Assembly (NCBI GenBank): GCA_031308135.1
Contig: JAHLJT010009436.1
Location: forward strand, 138,716,303-138,780,302
Length of the DNA: 64,000 nt
Direction of reading: 5' to 3'
Source: Acheta domesticus
Taxonomy: Eukaryota; Arthropoda; Insecta; Orthoptera; Gryllidae
Numbering within the stretch: the first letter of the stretch is position 1; each line of letters opens with the position of its first letter. Below are positions 23,071 to 34,911 of this stretch, one piece after another. The notes beneath the pieces were generated by a model that was given only the letters and a program-made list of their open reading frames with translations, was not told where the DNA came from and made no database searches. Position numbers and translations under genes: made by a program.

Positions 23071-23159
23071 GGTCTCTTGCACTCACTTCACTTTTGGGAC
23101 TCACGACCTAAATAGTTAACGCGCCTGGAAACAAATTCACTTTTCCACCCCTGTGAAAT

Positions 23160-23425
23160 TCTGTATTAACAGCTTCGTTTGCAAATATTCGGATTTAATG
23201 TTACGGCGGAAGCGCCCTCCATGACCTTCCTTAATTCAGCCTGGGCGTCGGACACGTTCCACGCCGCCAGCCCCGCACAAAAGCAGGAGGCCATGGCGGC
23301 TTCCACACGGGCGGCGCCCGCTCGCCCCGCCCACCAATCCCCCTCAATTACGCCCACGCCTTCTGCCGCCCACCGCACAGCAGCGGGAGAGCGCATCAGT
23401 TGATGTCCCTGCAGTGCCTCTGATC
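23160..23425 (-). other. GC-rich patch, possible coding remnant
   Basis: On the minus strand an open frame reads ASCFCAGLAAWNVSDAQAEL and then RKVMEGASAVTL. It looks less biased than the GC-rich shadows and could be a captured exon fragment or transposon remnant. I do not recognise the protein, and there is no obvious splice signal or start. Confidence 0.25.
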
Positions 23426-23429
23426 GGGA

Positions 23430-23790
23430 GTTTCTGGGCTTTGAGTCCGACGGTGGCAGGATTTTCGACAGTGGACAGATAGCTAGGTCGAGTTCCGTCG
23501 CTGTCTTTAGGAGAATTCTAGCGGTCGGCTGTTCTGACCGGTAGTTTTCCTTTGTTTCTCTGATCAAAATCAGGCGAATGCTGGAGTAGTTCCCTACCCA
23601 ATGGGCCATGGACTGCGCGCGATCTTTCGGAGCTCAGAGCTTCGGAAGCACCGGCTGAGGCGGTGCCCGCTGATGGGAGAAAGCCCCGTTAGCCGACGGT
23701 AGGTCGGCGCTGGATATAGCCATCCAGCGGAGCAAAGATCACCGCCACCTCCAAAGGAAAAACACTCGCTACGCTTACGGGACTAATGAT
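23430..23790 (-). repeat. Repeat family R, copy 3
   Basis: The reverse complement matches the 3' half of copy 1 (CGGTCAGAACAGCCGACCGC against CGGTCAGAGCAGCAGGCCGC, followed by AGAATTCTCC). It lies in the same orientation as copy 2 only 360 bp away, so the two may be one element split by the GC-rich patch between them. Confidence 0.6.
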
Positions 23791-23892
23791 CTTAGCAGGT
23801 AACTCTGTTGGAATTATTACTACTTAATCAGTCATGCCACACCAGTGGTTGACTCTCATGTCACCAATGCAACGTCATGCAGTATGTTAAAA

Positions 23893-24450
23893 CTAATGGT
23901 GCTACAACAGCACATACTTTCCCGTATTATTGAAAACAGCTACGTAGGATTGAAATGTTGCACAGTCTGTCCTACTAACATCTTAGCTATTATTTGAAAA
24001 CATCCAATTCAACCAAGAAGCGAACAACTCACTGTTTTCATCGCAGTGTTGTCAAAACTATTTGAATTTAACAACTGTATAAAAAATAATACAAAAGTCT
24101 TGTAAACGTTTTTGGAAAAAGAAGACTGATACCATACAGCTATATCAAGTCACAACAATAACACGTAATTCACAGAAATTCGCGACAGCGGAACGGAATT
24201 CAATTGTTGCATTCCCTGCATTGTCGATACTCCCTTAAAGAGCTAAAAAAATTTATTTCCAATAAATTTATTTCCATTGAAAATAAATTATTTCTTTAAA
24301 GATTAATGTGTAAATGTATAATAAAAGGTCGAATGTAAAAACGAACAAAGAAATAATACACAAAATAGTCCCAAATAAAATATTTTCTGCTGCATAGCTG
24401 TTTCTATACAATTGAAGACTGTAGCCAGCACTCGAAAGGAAACTGACAAT
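23893..24450 (-). mobile_element. Helentron-like element, copy 3 (3' part)
   Basis: The left end CTAATGGTGCTACAACAGCAC is the complement of the family 3' hairpin plus terminus, here TTAG instead of CTAG, next to TT. About 550 bp align with copy 1 (CATCTTAGCTATTATTTGAA, GATTAATGTGTAAATGTATA). The 5' half is missing. Confidence 0.6.
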
Positions 24451-26229
24451 GATATTTAATGTATTATTTACCATTCGTAATTCTAAAGAATCTCTAACTC
24501 TATTCTAAAGAACCTCTAAGTATTGTACCACAACTTCTGGGCCAATGACTCCGATTTCGATCAAGTTTTTCGTCCAGTTCCCCTGATCTTTGAGCCAATG
24601 CTGAGATGGTTCCTTATTTTGCTTCTGGACATAAATATAACTTTATTATCTGCGCACGTCTTCTAGAATTCAGTGAGAAATATAGTTATTCAAATTATGT
24701 TCTCCATATCGCGACAAGAAGTATTATTCCTAGAGAAAGGATATAAGGTTTAAGAGCCCAAATCTAGAGCTGATTTGCTTTTACAATAGATTTTATTACA
24801 TCGGAGCGAATATTTTGTTAACATTGCAAAACATTGCAAAAAAGAACGCTCATTTCTTTTCATGTTCAAAATTCAAGGAGGCTTAGGGGAGGGATATCAG
24901 AATTATGAAAAAGTGCATAAAATTCACTTCTTCCCTGAAGCACGTCACTCACAATTTTATCTATTTTTGACGTAAATAAAAAATAAATAAGTAAACACTC
25001 ATAAATAGTCACTCTAACTCAGCACTCAGACTAAACATAGAATGTGAGATAACTTTATTCAAATCAGTTATTAGATCATCTCTTACTTACGCTTGCCCTT
25101 TCTGGAGTGGGCTGCCAAAAGGAACGTAAAGAAAATTCAAATAGTATAAAATAAATGTGTAAGGCGCTTCATCAAAGCCTCATGTTACGTGTCAAATATG
25201 CAAAGTAGAAACTAAATGAAAATAGAAAAATTAAATATTTATATAAAAAGACTCTCTGAAAAAATTTGTGAGGTCTTACTAAAGGAAGAATGTGTTAAAA
25301 ACTTCAATCTAGGATGATGATCACAAGGCATTAAAATCATTTCAAGATGACTCAAGCATAAACTACGTCCACCACAAATATACGCTTCAGTAAGCATGGA
25401 AATTACAAATAATGGATTATTAAATACTCGAACATAATATTAAACAATACAATGTTACAAATTCAAAATAAAAAGATTTAAAGAATAAATTAAGACAAAA
25501 CGAACAAAAGTACGAGAGAGCTTCGAAAATACAGAAATCCCCGCCAACCCTGTTCCGGAAATTATTACATGCAAATCTCTGCAAAATAAATCGATTTAAC
25601 AGACAGTAAATAAAGATGTTAAGTAGCAAATGAACTAATAAATAACTATATAAAAATCAATATTACTTCCATTTTTGATGCTTGATTACTTCCCGTATGT
25701 CATCTGTAATCTAAAAGTCTGGAAGGTATAGGACGTGATTCTCCAGAATACAGTGCCTTATTTCAACTGGAAATGAACATTCTCGAAATATGCACAACGG
25801 CCAGTATGAAGGCTTATTGAATTTGAATTAATTCTGAATGCCGAGGATGATGAACTTGTTCAGTAGACATTTCATTTGTGGTTTGACTGAATCAGAAACC
25901 TAAAAATGTTACCTTAATATCAGTCAACTGAAAATCCTTCATTTCCAATGGAGAATTAGATATTTATTTCAAATGGAACACTGTATTAAAACAGTTTTCC
26001 CTTTGTTTTCAACTAATTTGTTATTACGAAACCAATTTTGAAACATCTGTAATAATGATTATTTACTGATTCATTATTGCAAAGAATATTCGTACCGCCC
26101 GCAAAGAGAACTGTTCTTCCATTTCGAATCGTCAGGAGCATATTGTTTACACATAGAAGGAACAAACTAGTCTAAAGAATACTCAGAAACTTGTCTACTC
26201 AGCTACAGAATGGCACGGATTTTCCCGTA
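24451..26229. other. AT-rich, nothing recognised
   Basis: There is no reading frame above background and no repeat matched within the window. Confidence 0.4.
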
Positions 26230-26510
26230 TTAATTTTCTATTTCCTTGGGTCTGGGATAGCTATTCAGAATTGCCACATACTTTTGACAGCTGACATCTA
26301 TCGCCACCCAAATTACGTTTCTTTTGACATTTTCTTAATTTTTCGGTTTCATAATTGCAGAACGGAAATATTAATTTTAGAATATTAAAGAACCCAAAAA
26401 CCTCGTCCTATATGGCAATTTTCTTTCAAAAAGCAGTTTTTAAGAAAATGGCGTTTAAGCGCTACTAATAATGCAAAATTTGAAGCTAGCTTTCACAGTT
26501 CTTTTATGAG
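26230..26510 (-). repeat. Helentron-like internal fragment
   Basis: TTGCCACATACTTTTGACAG aligns with 57260-57280. AAGAAAATGGCGTTTAAGCG with the following TTTGAAGCT aligns with 11937-11975 of copy 1. Neither terminus is present. Confidence 0.55.
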
Positions 26511-28086
26511 CTATCGCGTAACAATTCAACAGTGGGAACGCCGCAACACTGCATTTTAAAATTTTCAGAATTAGGGAACGATTTGGCGTATTTTTGTCCA
26601 TTGCTTCAGTGCGTAGCTAAGTGAAATTTCTAGACATTTGGTTAGAATTGGAAGCTATATATACTAATTTGTTAGTGCATATATGTGCATAACTGGCAGA
26701 TTTTTCCTGTTGGTGTATATTCTTGTAACTATAGACGCATATTTTGAATATTTCATTAAAATACATTTTTAAAAGTTTCATCTTTTCATTGGATCTGTGG
26801 ATTTCATTGGATTTGTGAGTGTTTACTGATTTGAAAGAGCTTGCCACAGTTTCCGTATTTTTTCGTTTCTTTAGCTGATAAAATACTTGTACAAATGTAC
26901 GATATTTCTTGATAACACATTTTTTAAAACAGGCAGAAGAAATACAGTACATACAATGTGCTTCTTAAAGGTGAATGTTTACTTCAATTATTTCGCTCGC
27001 GAAGTAAGGTAGATTATATTATGTTCACAAAAAACATATTTTCATTCCAAGCGTGCTACTCCTGAATTTTATCAAGAAAGGTTTATAGAGGAAATGAAAT
27101 ATTGTTAATTTTAACTGCAAGCGCCGTATTAAAGTGCATATTTCAAGATTTTTAGGGCATAAAAATCCTCTTCCTAGTGGCAATTGTTTTTCATTTTTGA
27201 GCAGTGTTTCTGAGTGGTTTGCGGTTTTGGATTGTCGAATTTGTAATGGTGTATTACCTTTAAATAAATTAAATGTTGGTGCCTAATGTGCTACGATTGG
27301 TAATGAGTTTTACAACTGATGATTAAGATTTTTTAATATGTGCAGAAATTGCGGCATTACAATTTTACATACTCGTTATTGATGTGAGAAAGAACGTGAT
27401 GTTGTAGCGTCACTAGTTTCCATATATCATGCTATTGATACATTATACGAAAATTGCGTGACTTTTACAAGCACTGAAAAATTAGTGAAAAATTAAATTG
27501 AAGTGAATCAATTTAAAAAATAATTAAATGAAATAAACCAATAGATCCATTAATAATTAATATATCCACTACCAGATGTCAAATTACAACAAATGAAATA
27601 GGTTACAGTGATAAAAATGCACAAATTCTCGAAGTTACTAGCAATTCAAGTTCTGCCACACTGACACAGGTATGTACTGATTAATTACTAAAAAATAAAA
27701 CTGCTTTTGAATTTCCTATTCATGAGTTATACGCTCTCGTGACGTTGAATGCGCTCTCGTCGAGGTTGTGCAAAATCCACTAGCAAGAAGTCCAGATGTA
27801 GTGAAAACTGACCATGACGATGCCCTAGGTAGACGTGGCAATTAAGCGTGTATTTGCGAGAAACTGCGCGTCTTACTCAGCATGACCTTGTTCACTTTGT
27901 GGAAAAATGTAACAGAGTTTAAAACACGCTCGTCTGACAACTGGAATGTTCCGAGTGTGTCACCGTCGATATTACAAAATGACGAGCCGAGCGTCGATGA
28001 CGTATGACGTCCGCGTTCATAAATCACCAACGCTAAACGCCCGAAGCGTTAAGCGAACGCGAGAGACATCGCGAGCCATCCGACGT
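26511..28086. other. AT-rich, nothing recognised
   Basis: The 111-codon minus-strand frame at 26617-26952 is Lys/Asn/Ser-rich with no domain that I know. A second small frame near 27842-28164 is CpG-rich on both strands. Neither can be supported as a gene. Confidence 0.35.
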
Positions 28087-28094
28087 CAATCGGA

Positions 28095-28645
28095 TGGTAT
28101 TGCTAGATGGGTGGATTTACCTATAGATTTGTTACATTTTTTAGTTCCTTTTCAGCAAATTTAAAATTGATTCGTATGTGATGTGGTGGATGTTTTTAGA
28201 TTAGTGGGCTAAATTGGGGAGTTTAATTATTTTCGGGAAAGTTTAGGGAATTTCTTCTTACATAATAAAAGTGTGTTTGCACATAAAAAATTCACTTAAA
28301 ATCTATACTGACACGAATTAAGTTCGCGACTCCATTCACAATCGTTGCTGATTCGATTCTTGAAAAGTAAGATTTTGTTTAATATTACTGAAGCATTTAC
28401 ATTTTTAAAATTGCGACATTTAATAAAATTAAACAATAATAATTTTAATATTATTTATTATTGGGATTAATGTAAAACAAATTTTAATATATTGCACAAA
28501 TAAAGTAGTAATTTATTAAAGTTCTTGTTAAATTCACTATATAACTTTCAAAGTTAATAGAAAGAAATTTGGGGAAATAATTCATAATCTAGGGGGAAAT
28601 TGCGTCTTATTGGTGGGATAACAACATTACAGTCTGGTAACACTG
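28095..28645. mobile_element. hAT-type MITE
   Basis: It is flanked by octamers CAATCGGA (28087-28094) and CAATGGGA (28646-28653), 7 of 8 identical. The reverse complement of the right end is CAGTGTTACCAGACTG and the left end is TGGTATTGCTAGATGG, a degraded inverted repeat of hAT style. The interior is AT-rich and non-coding. Confidence 0.6.
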
Positions 28646-28743
28646 CAATGGGACGAGTTCACTTGAACGGAGCTTCGGACTGCCCAAGTGGTCGGCAGAC
28701 GGAAGAAACGACATCTAGCGGACCGACCAGCTGACGCGTAGGC

Positions 28744-29224
28744 TAGGGAGGCCAACCGTCCTCCATTTTTTAGAACAGTCCTCCATTGACGTCAATTGAC
28801 CTCTCGTCCTCCTTTGTCTTTTAAATTTCGTTCTTTTTGTAAATTTTTTACATTTGTTATTACTTATTTTATCATTGACCAACATCTGCTACGTCGTATC
28901 GTTTGTTTAATTTAGAATATAAACATGAATATCCTTTTTTGGAACGCTGCCTTGCGCATGCATGATAGTGTCTCTATATATAAAATAAATAAATATTAAC
29001 TAAAATAAACTACAATAAAATAAAACAAAGACGCTCAGACCATTTTCATTTGGATTATGGGAACGAATCTTTTCACTTGAATCGCAAATGAAGATAAGAA
29101 AGAAATAGAGCAGATGTTAATCTAAATTAAATATTTATAAAAAGAAATGTATTGGTGCGTTTTTTCTTGATTTTTTCCTTTATCGAGTGTCCTCCCTTTT
29201 ACATGAACATTGTTGGCAACCCTA
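28744..29224. mobile_element. Second inverted-repeat MITE (hAT-like ends)
   Basis: The left end is TAGGGAGGCCAACCGTCCTCC and the reverse complement of the right end is TAGGGTTGCCAACAATG. The interior holds further CGTCCTCC repeats near both ends (GTCCTCC near 28777 and 28809, GTCCTCCCTTTT near 29189). The target duplication is not clear. Confidence 0.5.
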
Positions 29225-30429
29225 TATTAAGCCCTCATTTGAGTCAGTGACCGTCCCATGTATTGTGGCTTTAACTATTCGCTCTGTCGATGCTGTACAA
29301 AAGCTTAAGCTTAAAGTAATATAAGTAGACGCAGCGCAATTGTCAATGTAAAAGTTAGTGAGTGATTATCCAAGAATAAGAAGAGCGTCAGAGACTTGAA
29401 AGAAGAATCCAAGAGCTACATTCATGATTCTAAACTGCATGTCCTTAGTTCTAAGCTTTATTTTTCCGTTTCTTTAATTAATTATAAACGTATTAAGAAT
29501 TCGCCCTTCTCGTAATGCCATTCCCAATTTTTTTAATGTGTGTAATGTGTTTAATTTTTTTAATGTGAGTTGCATATGTCATTAAGCCCTACTCTTCCGC
29601 AATCCAGAGCTACCAACACTGAGGTACTCATGCTCACGCAATTGCACACGATCCGATAAAATTTCGATCCCACGACGATTGGCCTGGCGCTCGGACATTA
29701 CCAACGATTCGAAAATCCTATTGGGTCCGTTTTCAGGGATAAAATGCTCAGCAACATTAAAGATCACGATGTTATGACTGAAACTTTAATAAATCCACCT
29801 ATTATGGAATTGTGCACTTCTGTAGGTTTCTCATTAGGCTTCGTATTTTACATACTTTCTTCTCGTTTTAACTTTATCAGAGCGTAATGGGAGAAATGCT
29901 ATTAAACTCTGATTTACAGTCATTTGGTGCAATTAAGACCGCTGTAGCGTTTCATTATCAGAAGTTCGCTATATTTGAACGTCGATTTGTGCATGTTGAT
30001 AGAGACCATTCTCTCGCAGCAGTCTTCATTGGCGTACCATAGTACTCAAAGAGCAATTCGTAGTACACATCTTCTCGTGGTGCGTGGCGAACGATCATAT
30101 CCTGCATGTCATGTAGGAATGCATTCCTCCATTCATTGTCGCCAAACGTGGGAGATGGTGTATTCACACGACCGTCATAAAAACTTATTTTCCTTTCGGG
30201 GGCCAGCTTCAACGAAGCTGTACACATAGGCATTCAATTTACTTCCTCTCGTCCGTAACTAGGGCCTTGATCTGGGGCGTACCCCTTTCCCACACCATCT
30301 CCCCTTCTCTCTGGTTCACCAGGCCGGGACCCTGTCTATCCCCCGGCCCTTCTCAGCTAGTTCCTTGGTTATCGTTAGAGACTGCTGTGATCCCTCGTAA
30401 TAGTCAAAGCAAAGTAGGAAAGTGACAAA
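29225..30429. other. Two unassigned minus-strand open frames
   Basis: 29582-29767 reads FESLVMSERQANRRGIEILS on the minus strand. 29958-30233 (91 codons) contains RKISFYDGRVNTPSPTFGDN and, further on, EDVYYELLFEYYGTPMKTAA. The second has balanced amino-acid composition and could be a real exon or decayed element ORF. I recognise neither, and a convincing splice pair was not found. Confidence 0.3.
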
Positions 30430-30545
30430 AAAGTTTGAACTTTTTCAATTTTTGAAAATTGAAAGGTTTTCAAGATAAATTTTGAAGTAATTTTTGAAAA
30501 CGTTTTGAAAAATTTTTTGGAGGCGTTATGCACACAGGGTAACCA
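30430..30545 (-). repeat. Possible Helentron-like internal fragment
   Basis: AAAAAGTTTGAACTTTTTCAATTTT and the following GGAGGCGTTATG resemble the internal family segment around 59870 and 12720. It is short and AT-rich, so chance similarity is possible. Confidence 0.3.
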
Positions 30546-30714
30546 AAAATTAAAATATCCATTGCCACAGTGAGGCCTCGTTTGCGACGCGACAGTTCCA
30601 TTCCCGTTGAAGGCGTCCCTGCCCCTTCACGGAGCCAGTCCTCTTGACCGTCTGATGACTTCCATAGCAAAGGCTACTTAATTAACTCGCACCCTCATAG
30701 AAAACCCATCAAAC

Positions 30715-31165
30715 ACCTTATAGGATAGGATTCTTAATTGATACCCAATTAAACTGGAAACAGTCTATAAATAATAAAATAGTACAGGCTAAAGCAAAAC
30801 ACCAATTAAGTCTAATAATAAACTGGGTAGTTAAACTTCCATACAACACAGCTCTAACTATAATTAGATCGTTGATAAATAAAATTATAATTAGATCGCT
30901 GTTACGATATGATTCATCAGCTTGAATAAATGCAGCAAGATATAACACGAAAACTACAGATCATTCAAAACCAGTTTCTTCTTATAATTACAATGCACTA
31001 TGGTTTATTTCCAACCAACAGCTGCACAATGAATTTCCACTCAAAAATTCAGAAAATAACATTTCATGTCTCTCTAAAATTATTTTACCGAAACTTATCT
31101 CAAGAATATACTCCCTCCGATTAGACAGAAACCCCATTCACAAGACCCGTATTAAAAATAAATTT
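30715..31165 (+). pseudogene. Jockey-like LINE ORF2, C-terminal fragment
   Basis: Translation across several frames gives GFLIDTQLNWKQSINNKIVQ, the LG..lD..L.W motif after the RT domain. It continues with KLQIIQNQFL and ALWFISNQQLHNEFPL, which parallel NIQNHFLRHATHAHWFISN and SQLHKEL at 10160-10240. The frame is broken at least twice. A 3' UTR-like tract with AATAAAAT follows near 31370. It is related to, but clearly diverged from, the 6475 element. Confidence 0.65.
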
Positions 31166-31389
31166 CCTTTCTACATCTACCTTACTAAGTTTTCCGAAAT
31201 GAATCGACCCTAAGATGCGTTTTCCAAAATGAGTGTCCCCTCAAACGATTCCTCCCTCCAAAAATTTAACTTTTAGAATTAAGTTATTAGGATTAATTTT
31301 ATCTTAAGCCAACAATACAAATGTAGAATGTAAACTGAACGTTGTAAAATATGAAAATGTTTATAATAATAAAATAGAGGGAATGTGTG

Positions 31390-32801
31390 TTTTTTCTTTT
31401 GTAGCCTTTTCGCCGCACCAAATTTTGAATTTCTCCGCTCACAGCCTTGATCGCAAAACGAAGCATACGATCGTCTATAAGGGTCTTCCCCGATTCCAGC
31501 TACCGCTCATTCATTATAATTTCTTCTACATATAATCTTCACTATATTATAATGCTGCTTTCAGCCGCTCTGCTGTCTTCAACAAGCAGACATCTTGTCA
31601 TTTATTTCAACTTCTTATTATAATTTTCTCTACGCTACAAACACATATTCTTTTATTGCAAGTTCTCGTCGTTACCATTTTAAATTTTATATTGCCTTCG
31701 AGAATCAAAATAGTTTCTTCAGCAATTCATTTATAAAAATTCTCATCTGTTAGTACAAATACTGTCATTTTATCTCGGTACGAGTTTTGTAACAATCCTT
31801 TTTCCCGCCCACCTGCACAAGACGACCATGTGAGTCATTGAACTTCCATTGCAGCTGCTTATCTCACTCCATCGAAAGTAAACACCTGTTCCGGTACATT
31901 GACCCAGTTACGGGCCGCACACGCGCTGTTTCCCGAAATAGGCCCGGCTGTGCAACGCAGACGTCTACACTAAACATATACCTGCGTGTGGAAAGTGTAC
32001 TCTCTATTGTTAGCTCTTCACGCCGACCAACACATTACATGCCAATGCCAGGATTATGAACTATTATACTTCACCAGAAGCATAAGTGACGCAATATTTA
32101 ATGCCTTTATTTTTATTCATTTCCGTGGTACAGTTAATTTCATTTTGTAAATTGTTTACATCAATATTTCCTTTACGTTAAGGTACAATTTTCATTTGAT
32201 ATATTTCCTGTATATATTTCATTAAATAAATTCTATGTGCAATGTCGATATAATTATAGCTAACAGTAAATGTAAGTTGTCATTATTAATTCATATTTTC
32301 CTTTCTCCCACCCTCTACCCCTGTGTCTTTGTTATCAACACCCCAGCGTTAAATTCGTTTGTACCTAGACGTTCCCTTATAGTTCTTGCCCTCAAAATAC
32401 CTTTCCAGGACATAGTTCTGTCTTTGAAAATGCACTTCAAATAATCAAGGCCAGATCGATCGAGGATTATCCAATTTGGGGAAAATCTTGTGTAGAGAGT
32501 TGACGAGATAATTAAAGATCAAAGATAGTCTTCTTCCACTTGGCCTTTTCAGTTTCCACCAGTTGCATGTTTATCACTTGCGCATTTTCATCTTCATGAA
32601 TGTTCTAATTTTCATTGGATTTTGATCTCGCGTGACTTTTTCATTTAGTTGATTCCCCAGATGCACGCAAATGGTTGACATACTGAGCCGTCTACTAATA
32701 AGATATGAATGTGATTGTAATCAGAAAATATCCCGTGGACAAGGAGAATAATTCCATAACAGGAATCAACTTCAAATTTTTGTTGATTTAGACCGTCAGT
32801 A
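31390..32801. other. Upstream region of the receptor gene, nothing recognised
   Basis: The sequence is mostly AT-rich. A promoter for the downstream gene must lie here or further upstream, but I see no convincing TATA or initiator arrangement that would define it. Confidence 0.35.
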
Positions 32802-33086
32802 ATGACGTGGCTCTTGGTTGTGGTGGTTCTTTTGGCACCGTCAACACACGGAAAGAAGACTGATGTACTACTCAACGTTCAACAGTGGGCGAGAGTTTTA
32901 CGATGGAGTCTGTGCTTGCGAGAAGGTTCACTGCAGTCACTATTGGTTGTGGTCCCTGGGAAGGAGGAGACCCAGAAAACACAGATGGAAGGGGGGAAAG
33001 TGCATCATTTGCAACCTGATGAGCCCTTCTTTTTAACTGATACATTTTTTCACAATGTAATACATGCGACGGGGGTGCCACTAGGC
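32802..33086 (+). CDS. Ionotropic receptor, exon 1 (signal peptide and N-terminus)
   Basis: The ATG at 32802 opens MTWLLVVVVLLAPSTHGKK, a clear secretory signal peptide with a hydrophobic core and a small-residue cleavage site near THG. The mature N-terminus NVQQWARVLRWSLC suits the variable extracellular region of divergent IRs. The frame runs to ATGVPLG and meets a strong donor GGC|GTAAGTAT at 33087 in phase 0. Exon 2 begins in phase 0 at 41073 with VLGTINEYDG, so the two join without frame change. The linkage over an intron of 7,986 bp is inferred from signal peptide, phase and position; transcripts would settle it. Confidence 0.65.
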
Positions 33087-34342
33087 GTAAGTATCAGTGC
33101 TAATGAATAATATGTGATATATCTGTGGCTTGATGCGTGAAGGGCCAATGACAGTTTTAGTTATTTTCGGTTTGTACGGCTAATGCGAGTATTAAATCTC
33201 CTTCTTTCAGTGCAAGAACGGGAAAAGTCAAAAGTCGATCCTATTTGATGTCACAATCGATCTTTACATTGGCCTACGATTGATTTGGCATTTCGATGGT
33301 GTACGAAAACCACCCATTCTGTGAAACTTTGAATATTGAAATTAGCCCTTCTTGTACCAAGCCACAGATATTTTAAAGCTCATTATTCAACATCAAATTT
33401 AACGAAATTCGATCATTTCTTTTTCGAAATATTTGTATATTTTGAACGTAACTCCGATGAGAAAATGAAATAAATGAGCAACTTGAAAAGTTACTACTAC
33501 TTGTATGAAATCAATGTCCAAATATATTACAAAAGAATCTCGCAAACACTTTTTGATGTATTAATTATTATTTTATATCCCTAACATTGATTCTTTTATA
33601 TTTAGTTTTTAACTTGCTGTCACTTCTCTTGGAAATGGGTCACTAGCACAATTTTTTTCCATTTAGGTAATTATGATTTGACTGTTTCCTTAACTATAAT
33701 CACAATAATATTATAAGAATTTTCTGGATACAACATCACTCAAATAGATTACCACATATAGCCGCATCAAGTCCAATTGGGGTAACTCACATTTTTCTTG
33801 TTCCGAGATAATTAATGTTCTTCCAGAGTCGTTCTAAAAAATAAAGAAAAAATCGGAGTCGTTCACAAAAAAATCAGTGATATTACATATGTTTACATAT
33901 GAGTATTTAGAAAGATTTGTTTTAACTCATATTGACTAAACTGATTAATTTTGCCCAGTTATATTTTTCGTGTAAGGGCCTCCATAGAATTAAAGTACTT
34001 GTTATATGAATAGGCAAAGGACAAGAGAAAATATGAAATGCAGTTAATAACAATTTACATAATTTTTGTTATTTATCATCAACATCAACAAAATTTGCTT
34101 TGAATGGTCTGTTGTCTTCAACACAGGCTGATAAATATTGTTGCTCTGATAATTTTTCCCAGGTATAAGAGCTTAGTATAAACTTGGTATTAGAGCCTAA
34201 ATGGAGATACACCACTTGTGATACGTGCAGATAAAGTACGATTTACAAAAAAAATATGAAATTCATTTAACAACAATGAATTGACATTTTTTCAAAAGTT
34301 CAAAATTAAATGGACAATTTTTACAAAAATCCTAAATTAAAT

Positions 34343-34450
34343 TGACTATTCCACTTGTAACATTAAAACCAATTGTGTTTAACTATATATCGCTTTTTCT
34401 ATCCGATTTTTCTTGCCGCTTCCCCTACTGGCCAATCATAAATTGTGCCT
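34343..34450 (+). repeat. Repeat copy paired with 34725-34855
   Basis: ACTATTCCACTTGTAACATT and CTTTTTCTATCCGATTTTTC recur as ATTATTCCACTCGTGAAATT and CTTTTTCTATCCGATGTTTC at 34725-34855. Both end in CCAATCATAA. The two copies lie about 380 bp apart in direct orientation around the fold-back MITE, so the segment is probably part of that element family. Confidence 0.65.
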
Positions 34451-34569
34451 CAACTATCTTAGGAGGCGTTTTACATCGATCGCTATGTCCATGTTCAATA
34501 AACCGCGTATATATTGTAACATAACCTCATATATTTTTACATAGATTTCAGTTATTTTCAATATTTAGC

Positions 34570-34745
34570 ACATTTTGGAACTCTGTTGGACGTAATTTCA
34601 CCCGTGAAATAGTTCTATTAAATATCACTCGTGCTTTGGAAATTCTCAGATAAATCCTCTCCTCTCTTCGTGAGTCGGGAATATATCGACTATTTCCAAA
34701 GCACTCGTGGTATTACCTGTGATTATTCCACTCGTGAAATTAAAA
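34570..34745. mobile_element. Fold-back MITE of second type, copy 1
   Basis: Inverted pairs CACTCGTGCTTTGGAAAT and ATTTCCAAAGCACTCGTG flank a short centre, with TTTCACCCGTGAAAT and CCACTCGTGAAAT outside. It aligns with 39970-40150 over about 180 bp, including CACATTTTGGAACT, AGTTCTATTAAAT and ATTACCT.TGAT. Confidence 0.7.
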
Positions 34746-34855
34746 CCAAAAACATAATATGCCCCAATCAGGGCAATGTGTCGCAAGAACTTTATCACTT
34801 TTTCTATCCGATGTTTCTTACCTCTGCTATCTACAGGCCAATCATAAGTTCCAAC

Positions 34856-34860
<5 letters not shown>

Positions 34861-34908
<48 letters not shown>
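34861..34908. repeat. (TA)n microsatellite
   Basis: Pure AT dinucleotides immediately left of the candidate LTR. Confidence 0.95.
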
Positions 34909-34911
<3 letters not shown>

